Shown here: piece by piece, positions 9,276 through 18,361 of the stretch
Layout: each line of letters begins with the position of its first letter
Numbering within the stretch: position 1 is the first letter of the stretch
Assembly (NCBI RefSeq): GCF_020091585.1
Contig: NZ_CP083582.1
Coordinates: forward strand, 310,001-374,000
Direction: 5' to 3'
DNA length: 64,000 nucleotides
DNA from: Kovacikia minuta CCNUW1
Lineage (GTDB): Bacteria > Cyanobacteriota > Cyanobacteriia > Leptolyngbyales > Leptolyngbyaceae
The notes under the pieces: generated by a model
Told to the model about the DNA's origin: nothing
What the model saw: only the letters and a program-made list of their open reading frames with translations
The model's database searches: none
Program-made: the position numbers and the translations under genes

Positions 9276-10100
9276 TCAACGGGAGATTGCTCCAGCTTCC
9301 CTCAGCTCTGGGTAAGGCTTCCGCTGATTTCTAGGTAGGGGCGCTGCCAACAGCAGAATTTTCTCCATTACCCAGGGAGCAATCCGGTTACACCAGACTG
9401 CCAGGTGGCTTTGCCAACCCACCAGTATTTCATTCGATCCCTTTGCCAGGCCCGCCACAAGTGCCTGGGCAACCCGTTGGGGAGTAATGGGAACAATCCA
9501 GCGAAACCATTGCAGATTCCGCACCATATCTGTATCGGTTAGGGATGGCAACAATGCCACCACCTTGACGTTGTGTGCTGCCAATTCTCCTCTCAGGGCT
9601 TGGGAGAAACCAAGAATGGCAAACTTCGTGGCTGAATAGGTCGCCATTGTGGGAGCTGCCAATTTACCCATTAAGCTGGATACATTGACGATCGCCCCTT
9701 CCTGTTGGGCAACCATGCGGCGGGCAATTAGGCGGGTAATCGTATACATCCCAATCAGGTTAGTGGCAAGCTCCTCCTGTACCTGAGGCAGGCGCGTTTG
9801 CAGAAAGGGAGCCTGATGGGCAACACCCGCACAGTTGACCAGAATATGAATCGGACCGTGATCCCGCCATGCTTGAGCGATCGCAATACTGACTGCAACA
9901 GGCTGACCCAGGTCAATTGCCAGCGTGACCACTTCCACACCCAGCGATTCAACTTCTTCAGCCACTTCCGCCAGTCTTTGGCGATCGCGGGCAACCAGAA
10001 GTAACCGCTGTGCGCCCTGTTTTGCAAATTCCAGGGCGATCGCCCGCCCAATTCCACGGGAAGCCCCCGTAATCAGTGCTGTTTTTCCTTGAATATTCAT
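9276..10100 (-). CDS. SDR family NAD(P)-dependent oxidoreductase
   Basis: Classical short-chain dehydrogenase of 274 residues. The Rossmann cofactor motif TGASRGIG is at residues 11-18, NCAGVAH corresponds to NNAG, and the catalytic set is Ser in VSSLMGK plus Tyr and Lys in YSATK. The C-terminus is hydrophobic and basic, as in membrane-associated members. The substrate cannot be inferred. ATG at 10100 is chosen because GGAGG lies 7-11 bases upstream; longer frames have no support. Confidence 0.9.
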   Translation of the reverse strand: MNIQGKTALITGASRGIGRAIALEFAKQGAQRLLLVARDRQRLAEVAEEVESLGVEVVTLAIDLGQPVAVSIAIAQAWRDHGPIHILVNCAGVAHQAPFLQTRLPQVQEELATNLIGMYTITRLIARRMVAQQEGAIVNVSSLMGKLAAPTMATYSATKFAILGFSQALRGELAAHNVKVVALLPSLTDTDMVRNLQWFRWIVPITPQRVAQALVAGLAKGSNEILVGWQSHLAVWCNRIAPWVMEKILLLAAPLPRNQRKPYPELREAGAISR

Positions 10101-10725
10101 TGAGATCCTCCAGATCAGAGGTCTCACCACATGCAGCCAACACCAGGTGATCAAATCTAGCAAATCAGACCTGGCACAGAGATTTCGCGATTCGACTCGC
10201 AACTCCTAACTTCAGACCAACTGGCTTTTATCTGTGAAAGTTGCGCCTTCCAGTCCTTCGTCAAAATTGCACGTCTAAAATCCGGTTGGCACAGCGTGAG
10301 ACACAAAATAATTCGTAGCAAAGAAATCAGTTGGCTTTATGATTGAAACCGATTCAGTGTTTGGCGTTGATGGGGTAGGCAATCCCATCAGCATCGTAAT
10401 GAGTAGAAACTTTTACCCAACAGGGGTTTCAACAGAACTGAGTTGCATTTGCTGAGTGGCAACCTTAGCAATTCACTACTGCACAACCCCAAAGGGAATT
10501 TGCGCATCAGTGAACTGGTGAAGCATCAGCAGCGATTAAAAACATGGAATGATACCTCCCAGAGGGGTGACTGAAAACGTATAAGCACACCCTAGCAGCG
10601 GGATCAACTACCTGCAACATTTATTAGTGAAAAAGTGGGATTGTTACATTCGTATGTAAATTTCTCAGAATTTCAGAAACCGATGAGATTTTGCCGTAGC
10701 CTTTATTCCCTTCCAGGCAAGCCTT
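10101..10725. other. Intergenic stretch, nothing recognised
   Basis: About 620 bp with stop codons in all frames and no repeat module of the kinds seen elsewhere. Divergent or 5' regulatory sequence for the SDR gene probably lies near 10101-10250. No RNA gene is recognised. Confidence 0.4.
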
Positions 10726-10911
10726 TTAAGTCCAAGCATCTCCATAATCGCTACAGGCAATATGAGAAAAATTGATTGTAAGCTCGATTGTCCCATTTGA
10801 GGTAACAGGAAGTTTACAATTCCAGTCATCCCTCAATTTAGTCATGCCCATAAATAAAGCTGGGCAGACTTCCTGGTTGGTTAAGAGTTGGGTAAATTCA
10901 TCAACCGTCAT
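10726..10911 (-). CDS. Hypothetical 61-residue ORF
   Basis: Starts MTVDEFTQLLTNQEVCPALF and has no transmembrane segment or recognised motif. AGAAGG precedes the ATG but at a very short distance. It is included because it is an uninterrupted frame in an otherwise stop-rich region. Low confidence that it is translated. Confidence 0.3.
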   Translation of the reverse strand: MTVDEFTQLLTNQEVCPALFMGMTKLRDDWNCKLPVTSNGTIELTINFSHIACSDYGDAWT

Positions 10912-11005
10912 AGCCTTCTGGAGTCTTTAGGGATTCACAGTTAAATAATGCTTATCTCCATTAGAACAAAGACGCATCGGAAACGGTTGTAATTTTGCGA
11001 AGATT

Positions 11006-11035
11006 TTGTTACATTGTTTTACATAAAGTTACAAT
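11006..11035 (+). promoter_or_regulatory. Candidate sigma-70-type promoter
   Basis: TTGTTA at 11006-11011 and TACAAT at 11030-11035 are separated by 18 bases, and lie 19 bases before the ATG of the 51-residue ORF. A reasonable match to a housekeeping promoter. Confidence 0.4.
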
Positions 11036-11054
11036 AAAACCATAAAAACCAACT

Positions 11055-11210
11055 ATGCGAACAATCCATAACAGAAGGGTTGATAACAGCCGTGCAATTG
11101 CAGTTTCTCTTGCCGATTCAGCCCCAGACCAACAGCAATCCCTCTGGATGCAGATTTTTCTGACAGTTTCTATAGGTAGTGTGCTGTTGGCTGCTTTAGC
11201 CGTGAATTAA
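11055..11210 (+). CDS. 51-residue single-pass membrane protein, hypothetical
   Basis: Starts MRTIHNRRVDNSRAIAVSLA and ends with a hydrophobic helix (IFLTVSIGSVLLAALAV) followed by Asn-stop. A promoter-like sequence lies just upstream (11006-11035) and an intrinsic terminator downstream (11277-11306), so the ORF sits in a complete small transcription unit. That makes it more likely real than other short frames here. No family is recognised. Confidence 0.45.
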   Translation: MRTIHNRRVDNSRAIAVSLADSAPDQQQSLWMQIFLTVSIGSVLLAALAVN

Positions 11211-11276
11211 AGTCAACAAGTTTCCTCCCTACTTCTGAACAACGTTTTTAAGCTGTCTAGCAAACGCTTCTCCCTT

Positions 11277-11306
11277 CTCCCAGCTAAGTGACTGGGAGTT
11301 TTTTTT
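11277..11306 (+). terminator. Intrinsic terminator
   Basis: Perfect 7-bp stem ctcccag/ctgggag with an 8-base loop, followed by eight T residues. It ends the + strand transcript of the 51-residue ORF, before the M23 gene. Confidence 0.75.
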
Positions 11307-11424
11307 AGGGAAATTCTTAATTAGTCTTTTTGATCGATTGCGTAACATTACTGTCGTCAGAAGGTGGTGTGGGGAAATAGCGTTAGTTTGTTCGTTTCCA
11401 ACACACTTCTCCAACACACTGACG

Positions 11425-11952
11425 ATGAAACTTTTCCTGATAATCGCTTTCCTGACGAGTTCAGCAGTTGCCTTAGCGAGTCATTCTGCCCTCTCATTAA
11501 CTTCAGAACTCAAACTCCAGCCCACTGAACAACCTCAGAGCAACCCTCCAGGCTATATTTATCCGGTAAATGGGGTCATCTCTTCTGGTTATGGTTGGCA
11601 CTGGGGTAGGATGCACACGGGAATTGATATTGCTGGATCTATTGGAACCCCCATTGCAGCAGCGGCGACGGGTATCGTTCAGTTTGCTGGGTGGAAAAAC
11701 AACGGCTATGGCAATCTGGTGGAAATTCAACATCCTGATGGCAACGTGACCCGCTATGCCCATAACAACCGTATCCTGGTCCATAAAGGTGAGCGGGTAC
11801 ACCAGGGACAACTAATTGCTGAAATGGGTAGTACTGGCTATTCCACAGGTCCTCATTGCCATTTCGAGTTGCTTCTACCCGCACAGGGGGCGGTTAATCC
11901 ATTGTTCTTTTTAGCCAAAGTAGATTCTAAGGGTACACCCTCTGGTCAATAA
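11425..11952 (+). CDS. Secreted M23 family peptidoglycan endopeptidase
   Basis: A 175-residue exported protein. The ATG at 11425 begins a good signal peptide (MKLFLIIAFLTSSAVALA). The mature part is almost entirely an M23 domain: zinc ligands are HTGIDIA and HCHFEL, with GNLVEIQHPDGNVTRYAHN between them. Compared with the M23 protein at 7041-8276 it lacks the long N-terminal region, and its first motif is the canonical HxxxD. It probably trims peptidoglycan in the periplasm. Confidence 0.88.
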   Translation: MKLFLIIAFLTSSAVALASHSALSLTSELKLQPTEQPQSNPPGYIYPVNGVISSGYGWHWGRMHTGIDIAGSIGTPIAAAATGIVQFAGWKNNGYGNLVEIQHPDGNVTRYAHNNRILVHKGERVHQGQLIAEMGSTGYSTGPHCHFELLLPAQGAVNPLFFLAKVDSKGTPSGQ

Positions 11953-12133
11953 TTTTAAGCAGATGAAAATTTAGACTCCTTGCCAGCGATCGCAGAGTTT
12001 TGACAGTTAGCAGTTAGGGAATTGCCATCAAATAATGTACCAGCTGTAGGATGGGTTAGGCGTTAGCCGTTACCCATCGCAGGGATTTTATTTTCGCGCC
12101 AAGCCCTTATCAGTGAAGAGTGAACAGTAACTA

Positions 12134-13256
12134 AGTAGGAGGGTGAAATTAAGTGTAAGATAAAGCGTTCGCTAAAATCGCCTATCATGCCCGCCCCTTT
12201 ACGCATTCATTTGACCGCTGAGGAAGACCGAACCTTAACAGAACTGCGACTGGCTCAGAACCTGCCCCAGCGCACTCGTGACCGCGCCCACATGTTGCGG
12301 CTGAACGCTCAGGGATGGAACGTGCCAGCGATTGCGGACGTGTTCGAGTGCCATCCTCATACGGTCAGAGCGACGCTGCGACGCTGGGAAGAAAAGGGTT
12401 TAGGTGGACTCTGGGAAGCTCCAGGACGGGGTGCAAAACCAAAGTGGCACGCCTCAGACTTGGACTATCTGACAGAGTGTTTGGAGCACGAACCCCGAAC
12501 CTACAACAGTTTGCAATTAGCCAAAAAGCTGAAACAAGAGCGCTCCGTCGATTTAAGTAGTGACCGACTCCGCCGACTCCTCAAAAAAAAAACTACCGAT
12601 GGAAACGCACCCGACAGAGTCATCGTAAAAAACAAGACCCCCTGCAAAAGGCGCGCAAGCAGGCAGACTTAGAGACCTTAGAGCTAGCCGCACAAGCGGG
12701 GCACATTGAACTCAAGTATCTCGATGAAGCAGGGTTCTGCCTCTGGAGCCCAGTCAGCTACAGCTATAGTCGGGTGGGCGTACAAAAACGGATGGAACAA
12801 ACACTCAAGCGCTATGGCAACCGGATTAGCATTTTGGGTCTGTGGCAACCGGGAGAGCGGTTTGAGTATGCCTTAGTGCAAGGCGGATTCAAGGGCAAAA
12901 GCTACATTAAGGTGATGGATTGGATGGCAGACAAAGCCGCTCAAACCTTGGCACAAACAGGTCGCATCACAGTAGTGGTGCAGGATAATGGCTCTCTCCA
13001 TACCAGTCAACTGGTGCCGGCAACAGTGGTCACGGTGGCAGGAGCAAGGATTATTCTTTTTCTTTTTGCCGCCCTACTGTTCAGAGATGAATCCGATTGA
13101 AACCCAGTGGCATCAACTGAAATGTCATGAGATTGCAGGACAGATGTTTGATAACGAGTACGATTTAGCAATGGCTGTCATGAATGGAATGACAGCTCGT
13201 AGCCAAGCAGGTGATTATGCACTGGAGCGTTTTATATTTAATTGCACCTAGCTACT
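12134..13256 (+). mobile_element. IS630-type insertion sequence with TA target duplication
   Basis: The left end agtaggagggtgaaatta and the complement of the right end agtagctaggtgcaatta match well. Each end is flanked directly by TA (12132-12133 and 13257-13258), as expected for the TA-duplicating IS630/Tc1 group. The single transposase gene fills the element and is broken. Confidence 0.8.
12187..13251 (+). pseudogene. IS630 family transposase, two frame breaks
   Basis: The N-terminal part has a helix-turn-helix (AIADVFECHPHTVRATLRRW) and a C-terminal DDE domain follows: [16 protein letters not shown] and [11 protein letters not shown]. The frame changes twice. At 12583-12592 a run of ten A residues moves the frame by -1, which could be programmed slippage as known for some IS630 members. 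At 13017-13018 an extra C moves it by +1 and has no slippery context, so the element is probably inactive unless the sequence is wrong. Confidence 0.85.
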
Positions 13257-13324
13257 TAGCAACCAGCCAATCATTGATATCCCCCACTTGTTACCTGCCC
13301 CCCGACACCTGCTAATCTGTCGCT

Positions 13325-14299
13325 ATGGCTGAAAAACAATCCCCATCCAGAGAAACTCTGTTGCAAAAACCTGGGATCTTGTGGACCAGGACAAAAGCAC
13401 AAACTGCCCATGCCCTTCAGTGTGGTGCCCTACAACCCATTCCCACCCGGTATGAATTTGTTGAGCAGGATGGGGTAAGTTTCTTTGTGCGGATTGCGGA
13501 TCTTGCCCTCAAGGATCAAGATCGAAAGCGGCAGGATGCCTTCGCTGTTTCAGGGAAAGAGCAGAATCCATTCTTGCCCTACGACGAGAACCTGTTTGTA
13601 ACAGACATTTCGGACACTCACGTTTGTCTGTTGAACAAGTTTAATGTGGTGGACTATCACTTATTAATCATTACTCGCGCCTTTGAGGAGCAGGAAAGTT
13701 TGTTAACTCTGCCAGATTTTGAGGCGATGTGGGCATGCCTGAATGAGGTAGAAGGGCTGGTCTTTTACAATTCTGGTGAACCTGCGGGTGCCAGCCAGCG
13801 CCACAAACACTTGCAGCTCGTTCCCTTTCCCCTGGCTCCAGGTGTGCTAAAAATTCCGCTGGAGCCTGTATTGGAAACTGCCAGATCCCCCAATTCGGTT
13901 GAAACAATCCCAATCTTTCCGTTCAAGCATGCTCTGATTTGGTTTGCATCCCCACCTCCAGAGTCACCCCTGAGAAGTGCGAAATTAACCCTTGATAACT
14001 ACTACAGGCTGTTGCATGCAGTCGATTTACATCCCCCAGGAGACATCAGTCCCAGCTGGCAACCCTCTCCTTATAACCTGCTGATTACGCGGGAATGGAT
14101 GCTAATGGTGCCGCGATCGCAGTCCCACTTTGAAGGTATCCCAGTTAATTCCCTGGGATTTGTGGGCGCACTCCTGGTTCGCAATCAGCCCCAGTTGCAA
14201 TTTCTTAAAGAGGGGGGACCCCTTTGGATTTTGCAGAATGTTGCCGTAATGGGGGAATGGGATGGGGAGAAGAGTGTTGAATTAAGAACTGAGAATTGA
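13325..14299 (+). CDS. ATP adenylyltransferase (Ap4A phosphorylase) family protein
   Basis: A 324-residue protein of the HIT-like ATP adenylyltransferase group, which converts diadenosine tetraphosphate and phosphate to ATP and ADP. The central region NKFNVVDYHLLIITRAFEEQ is followed by the nucleotidyl-transfer motif SQRHKHLQLVP, whose His-Lys-His-Leu-Gln arrangement carries the active-site His. A C-terminal domain contains PSPYNLLITREWMLMVPRS. It starts 73 bp after the IS630 transposase and is not disrupted by it. It may control alarmone levels under stress. Confidence 0.85.
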   Translation: MAEKQSPSRETLLQKPGILWTRTKAQTAHALQCGALQPIPTRYEFVEQDGVSFFVRIADLALKDQDRKRQDAFAVSGKEQNPFLPYDENLFVTDISDTHVCLLNKFNVVDYHLLIITRAFEEQESLLTLPDFEAMWACLNEVEGLVFYNSGEPAGASQRHKHLQLVPFPLAPGVLKIPLEPVLETARSPNSVETIPIFPFKHALIWFASPPPESPLRSAKLTLDNYYRLLHAVDLHPPGDISPSWQPSPYNLLITREWMLMVPRSQSHFEGIPVNSLGFVGALLVRNQPQLQFLKEGGPLWILQNVAVMGEWDGEKSVELRTEN

Positions 14300-14344
14300 G
14301 AATTATAAATTGATTCTGACTCCCCATTCCCTACTCCCCACTCC

Positions 14345-15514
14345 CTACTCCCTATTTTCCCTCGCGGGTAATGGTTCCGGTTTCACCTTCACCGTTTGAG
14401 TTTGTCCGTTGCGGTTCACGGTTATTTCTAGCGTATTTCCCAGGGTGGTGGCTTCTACCTGCTGTTGCACCTGACGAGAGGTTTGAACGGCTGTACCGTT
14501 AATCCCTGCAATCAAGTCTCCTGGACGCAGACCCGCACGAGCCGCGGGGGCATTACGCTGAACAGCAATAATGACGACACCTTTATCTTGAGTAATTTTG
14601 AGTCCAGCATCACTCTGGTTAATTTGATCGCGGATTTCAGGTGTTAGCTCAGCCATCTGAATCCCCAGGTAGGGATGTTCTGCTTTACCTTTAGTGACGA
14701 GTTGTTCTGCGACTCGCTGGGCAGTGTTGATTGGAATCGCAAACCCAATCCCCTGTGCCCCTTGAATAATTGCCGAGTTGATGCCAATGACTTCTCCGGC
14801 AGAGTTGATCAACGGTCCACCGGAATTTCCGGGATTGATGGCAGCATCGGTTTGAATAAAGTCAACCCGTTCTGCGGCGGAAACTCCGACATCTGCTGCC
14901 GATCGCCCTGTCGCGCTAATAATTCCATCGGTAACTGTGTTGCTAAGCCCCAGGGGGTTGCCGATCGCGATCGCCGCCTGCCCTGGCAATAAATTATCCG
15001 AGTTGCCTAATTTAACCGTGGGCAACCCGTTTGCATCAATCTTTACCACTGCCAAATCCGTGGTTGGATCGGTACCCATGACGGTGCCCTTAAACTGGCG
15101 TCCATCTTTTAAGACAACAGAGACATTATCTGCGCCTTGAACCACATGGGCATTGGTCAAAATCCGCCCATCTGAAGTGGTGATAAATCCAGAACCAGTG
15201 CCCTTCTGAACACGCTGGCGGGAAGGAGCCTGATCCCCAAAAAATTGCTCAAACAGGGAGTCTCCCCCTGATTGCCCAACCGTGCGGGAGGAATCAATTC
15301 GAACAACGGCTGGACCGACTCGTTGAACAATTTGAGCCACGTAGTCCAGATCGTTTAATTTGGGAGAGGGCAGGGGTGATGGGGGAGCAGATGTAAGCGC
15401 AACGGGCTGTTCGGTTGCATTATCGTTGCTTTTGATGGCAGCACACCCAGCACTGCTCCCAATTAATAACAAAGCCAGGCAGAAAAAGGGCTGTTTGAAT
15501 GGACTTTTCATCAT
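14345..15514 (-). CDS. HtrA/Deg-type serine protease, probable lipoprotein
   Basis: A 389-residue trypsin-like protease with one PDZ domain. A lipobox (GSSAGC) ends the signal peptide at about Cys24. The catalytic triad is His in NAHVV, Asp in TTDLAVVKID and Ser in GNSGGP; the PDZ domain spans about residues 285-375 (AGLRPGDLIAGINGT). It matches the cyanobacterial HhoA/HhoB/HtrA group that degrades damaged proteins in the envelope and periplasm. The ATG is only 9 bases after the stop of the dual-OB gene, so it is probably the last gene of that cluster and may be translationally coupled. Confidence 0.9.
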   Translation of the reverse strand: MMKSPFKQPFFCLALLLIGSSAGCAAIKSNDNATEQPVALTSAPPSPLPSPKLNDLDYVAQIVQRVGPAVVRIDSSRTVGQSGGDSLFEQFFGDQAPSRQRVQKGTGSGFITTSDGRILTNAHVVQGADNVSVVLKDGRQFKGTVMGTDPTTDLAVVKIDANGLPTVKLGNSDNLLPGQAAIAIGNPLGLSNTVTDGIISATGRSAADVGVSAAERVDFIQTDAAINPGNSGGPLINSAGEVIGINSAIIQGAQGIGFAIPINTAQRVAEQLVTKGKAEHPYLGIQMAELTPEIRDQINQSDAGLKITQDKGVVIIAVQRNAPAARAGLRPGDLIAGINGTAVQTSRQVQQQVEATTLGNTLEITVNRNGQTQTVKVKPEPLPARENRE

Positions 15515-15523
15515 TTTGGATTC

Positions 15524-16384
15524 CTACGGAGCGCCTATCGCAATTATGGTCGCGAAATGGCGTGAAGGGGTTGGCAGCGATTGGAGATAGTTCAAACAAT
15601 GGGTGATTTCAGAGACTGTTAACTGCTTTCGCGATCGCTTCTGATAATACCGCTGTAAGTGTTCTCGTCCTTGCTCGATGCTCCAACCTAATCTCTTCAC
15701 TTCAACCAAAATCAGGTCGATTCCGGATAACTCAATTACCCCTGCAATCAATTTCCAGCAAGGGGCATCTGCTTGCCAGACGTCAGAAGAACAAAAGGGC
15801 AGACTCAGGCTAACGGTGACAAGACAGGGATTTTGCGGACGATAGCCAGCTTCCAGCCGTTCCACAAAGGCAGGATCAGTGATACTCAGTTCAGTCAGAT
15901 GATATCCCATGTCAGTCAAGATATTTCCCATCCACTTGCAACGACCGGTTACTTTTACCGTTCTTTTGACTGAGAATTCCTTAACATAGTTCAATTGCAA
16001 CGTGTATCGTTCTGGAAAAGGTAGGGAGCACAGGTAGGGAACTGTAACGTTTCGCCCGCAATTGTGAAGAATGGGGCGATCGCTGTTGCAGTAGGGCAAA
16101 AGATCGGTTGGCTGCACCTGCCCCAACCGTCGCCATTCACCGGGAAGAATCGAACGGTTTTCCTGTTCAAAGTTCCAGTGGGCAGGCGCGGTATTTGCTA
16201 ACGGAATCTCCAAAAAATCCAGCAACTCAGGTTCTCTGCCCTCAACTGTACGCACATACCAGGGAACTCGCCCATCACTCAAATCTGAGACAGGACGAAT
16301 CCATTTACCTGTAGTCAGCTCAATTCCTGCAATGCAGCGCTCGCCCCGCTTCCAGGAGTTGGCGAGGCAAATAATTTGAGTCAT
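15524..16384 (-). CDS. Probable dual-OB-fold domain protein
   Basis: A 286-residue soluble protein starting MTQIICLANSWKRGERCIAG, with GKWIRPVS next, features I associate with the dual OB-fold family. OB folds commonly bind nucleic acids, but no catalytic motif is visible here. The second half contains LVTVSLSLPF and a helical C-terminus ending in SEITHCLNYLQSLP. It lies between two DUF488 genes (115 bp upstream, same strand) and the HtrA-type protease (9 bp downstream). That arrangement suggests a joint role in nucleic-acid or stress processing; this is inference. Confidence 0.6.
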   Translation of the reverse strand: MTQIICLANSWKRGERCIAGIELTTGKWIRPVSDLSDGRVPWYVRTVEGREPELLDFLEIPLANTAPAHWNFEQENRSILPGEWRRLGQVQPTDLLPYCNSDRPILHNCGRNVTVPYLCSLPFPERYTLQLNYVKEFSVKRTVKVTGRCKWMGNILTDMGYHLTELSITDPAFVERLEAGYRPQNPCLVTVSLSLPFCSSDVWQADAPCWKLIAGVIELSGIDLILVEVKRLGWSIEQGREHLQRYYQKRSRKQLTVSEITHCLNYLQSLPTPSRHFATIIAIGAP

Positions 16385-16499
16385 TTTGCGTTGGAAAAAT
16401 GATTGCGGTGGAAGCCAGGAGGCAGGAGGCAGGGGGCAGGGAAAGGATAAAAATCATCTCCTCATCCCATCAACCCATGACCTTCTCACCCCTAACCCT

Positions 16500-16946
16500 T
16501 CATAAATGGGTTACCTCTAGATTTCCCAACTTTTGGCTGAAATACTCGGCGACGAGGCGGCGATGGCAATGATGGGGTTTCGCTTCGCTACAGAGGAGGC
16601 AACCACCCTCTAAAAGTTCGGGTGAAATCTTGGTTTCGATCTGACGATCGCGGATCAACTGCAAAAACTTGCGTTCGTAGGTTTCCCAATCTCCCTTTTG
16701 CTTTTTGTAGGCATCCAAAATTTCCTGAGTTGGTGCCAGATCTAGAATGTGAATGTATTCAATCCTGCCGATTTTATTGAGGAAATATTTTAGATCATTC
16801 CGTTTGGCGAATCCGGCAAGTTGGGAAACATTATTCAACCGGGTATCGATCACCCGCTTGACGCCAGCATCGAGTAAAGTTTCAAAAAATTGTTGAGCGG
16901 TTTTCTGGGTAAACCCAATGGTAAAAAGATTAGCTGACCTGCTCAT
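16500..16946 (-). CDS. DUF488 family protein (shorter paralogue)
   Basis: 148 residues. The N-terminus LFTIGFTQKTAQQFFETLL and the C-terminal motif LCSEAKPHHCHRRLVAEY are the two hallmarks of DUF488. The conserved Cys-x-Glu and Cys-His-Arg residues suggest a thiol- or metal-dependent site, but no activity is established. The start codon at 16946 overlaps the end of the upstream DUF488 gene by 17 bp, so the two are probably co-translated. The proteins are diverged paralogues and could form a heterodimer. Confidence 0.85.
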   Translation of the reverse strand: MSRSANLFTIGFTQKTAQQFFETLLDAGVKRVIDTRLNNVSQLAGFAKRNDLKYFLNKIGRIEYIHILDLAPTQEILDAYKKQKGDWETYERKFLQLIRDRQIETKISPELLEGGCLLCSEAKPHHCHRRLVAEYFSQKLGNLEVTHL

Positions 16947-17589
16947 AAGGGGTGGCTGGTTTTTCTATGTAGGCAATGCGATCGCCCTGCCTCTGATAGG
17001 CTTCACGCAGTGCTTGTTCGCTTGAAAATAGGGTTCCCAATTTGGGTGAAAGCGTCTCATCAAATAGAGAAAGTTGCTCTTGAACAAGCGGTTCTGGCAG
17101 TTTCAAACTATGCATCTCTAACAGCCGTTCTTCTAAATGAATATGGGATTCCAAACCGCCATCCCTGAGGATATGGTGAATCTCTAAATTAAACGGACGT
17201 AGATGTTGGCAAACCAGAATTGCGCGATGGCAGGTAATCGGATCTTTCTCGGCACACATCAGCGCAATTTTTTGAGTGGCAGATCCCCTAACAAGGCGCT
17301 GAATCCCTTCCGCAAAAGGTTGCGTTTCTGCGATCTTTTCGTACACCGCTTTTCCATTCAGATAGCAATTGGCATCTTCTGCTCTGGCTCCCAGTTCCCG
17401 CCCTAGAAAAACGTAGCGGATTCCCCCATCCTGAAGCGCTGCTCTGAGGGGAGATTGGTTGAACTGGGGCACATAGCGACTGTAGGGATGCGATCGTACA
17501 TCTGCCAGCGCAGTCACCCCATGCTGGTGCAATAACGCAATAAATGTCTCAATTTCGTGATTTGAGTGCCCGATGGTAAAAAGTTCCAT
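16930..17589 (-). CDS. DUF488 family protein (longer paralogue)
   Basis: 219 residues, first gene of the cluster. It starts MELFTIGHSNHEIETFIALL, then LADVRSHPYSR and the C-terminal signature LMCAEKDPITCHRAIL. The DUF488 fold is about 150 residues; the remaining 70 C-terminal residues (LFDETLSP onward) are an extension absent from the neighbouring paralogue. The family has no agreed function; conserved Cys and His residues hint at a catalytic or metal site. It shares an operon with the shorter DUF488 gene, the dual-OB protein and possibly the HtrA-type protease. Confidence 0.88.
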   Translation of the reverse strand: MELFTIGHSNHEIETFIALLHQHGVTALADVRSHPYSRYVPQFNQSPLRAALQDGGIRYVFLGRELGARAEDANCYLNGKAVYEKIAETQPFAEGIQRLVRGSATQKIALMCAEKDPITCHRAILVCQHLRPFNLEIHHILRDGGLESHIHLEERLLEMHSLKLPEPLVQEQLSLFDETLSPKLGTLFSSEQALREAYQRQGDRIAYIEKPATPYEQVS

Positions 17590-17746
17590 GCCCCAAAAGC
17601 AGCTAGTCTGCTGTCATTATGGCATTCCTGGAGGGAAAAGGTAGAGAGGGACGGGAGTTGAGAGCTGAAAATTGAAAATTAAAAGGTGCGGGCTGAGGAT
17701 TGAGAACATCCTGCACTCAGATTTCCGGTTTCAGAGAAAGCGTCCC

Positions 17747-17995
17747 CTACTCTTTGCGAATGGGAACTTGTTGTTGGACGGCTTCTAGAAATGCATTGGT
17801 ACGGAACCAATACAAACCCAATAACAATCCTGCAACGAGCAATTGCACCCAGGCAGGAGTGCAGGTCAAGCCCCAGATTAAACTAATTAACCCTGCCAAC
17901 AAAGCGGCGATCGCATACACCTGTTCAAACTTCCAGAGATATCTCGCGGCTATCCATGCTGTCGCTGTAAATGCAATCAAGTAGAACCCATGCAT
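17747..17995 (-). CDS. Small three-helix membrane protein, hypothetical
   Basis: 82 residues starting MHGFYLIAFTATAWIAARYL, with three hydrophobic segments (FYLIAFTATAWIAARYLW, VYAIAALLAGLISLIWGL, WVQLLVAGLLLGLYWF) and a short charged tail. A GGAG site 9 bases before the ATG at 17995 decides this start over one at 18046. Family not recognised; probably an inner or thylakoid membrane protein. Confidence 0.7.
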   Translation of the reverse strand: MHGFYLIAFTATAWIAARYLWKFEQVYAIAALLAGLISLIWGLTCTPAWVQLLVAGLLLGLYWFRTNAFLEAVQQQVPIRKE

Positions 17996-18361
17996 AACTG
18001 TCTCTCCTGAAAGGGCTGATGGAATCGTTTCGCAGGCAGGACTCATTCAAGATACTGGTACAACACCTAAGCGTATTGTCAATCGATGAAAATCTCAACA
18101 ATCAATCATCAACAATTAATTACGAATGATGAATCATCTGCATCTGCATTAACAAGATTAAATAATGCAGGATTTTCTTACCTCAAAAAGTGATGGAAAT
18201 GCTACGGAGTCATGACCCTGAACACCTGCAATCTGTGAACGATCGCACAATCAACGTTGATGGAGATCAACGGGGATTCTGACTGGGATCACAATTGGCA
18301 GTCGGCGGAAGTCAGGAGATAGCAGTAATTCTCTATTCTTAATTCTCTATTCTTAATTCCA

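Noticed and set aside
12046-12085. Inverted repeat gatgggttaggcg / cgttacccatc before the IS630 element
   Set aside because: Only partly complementary, and a common cyanobacterial repeat style. Not enough to call an element or terminator.
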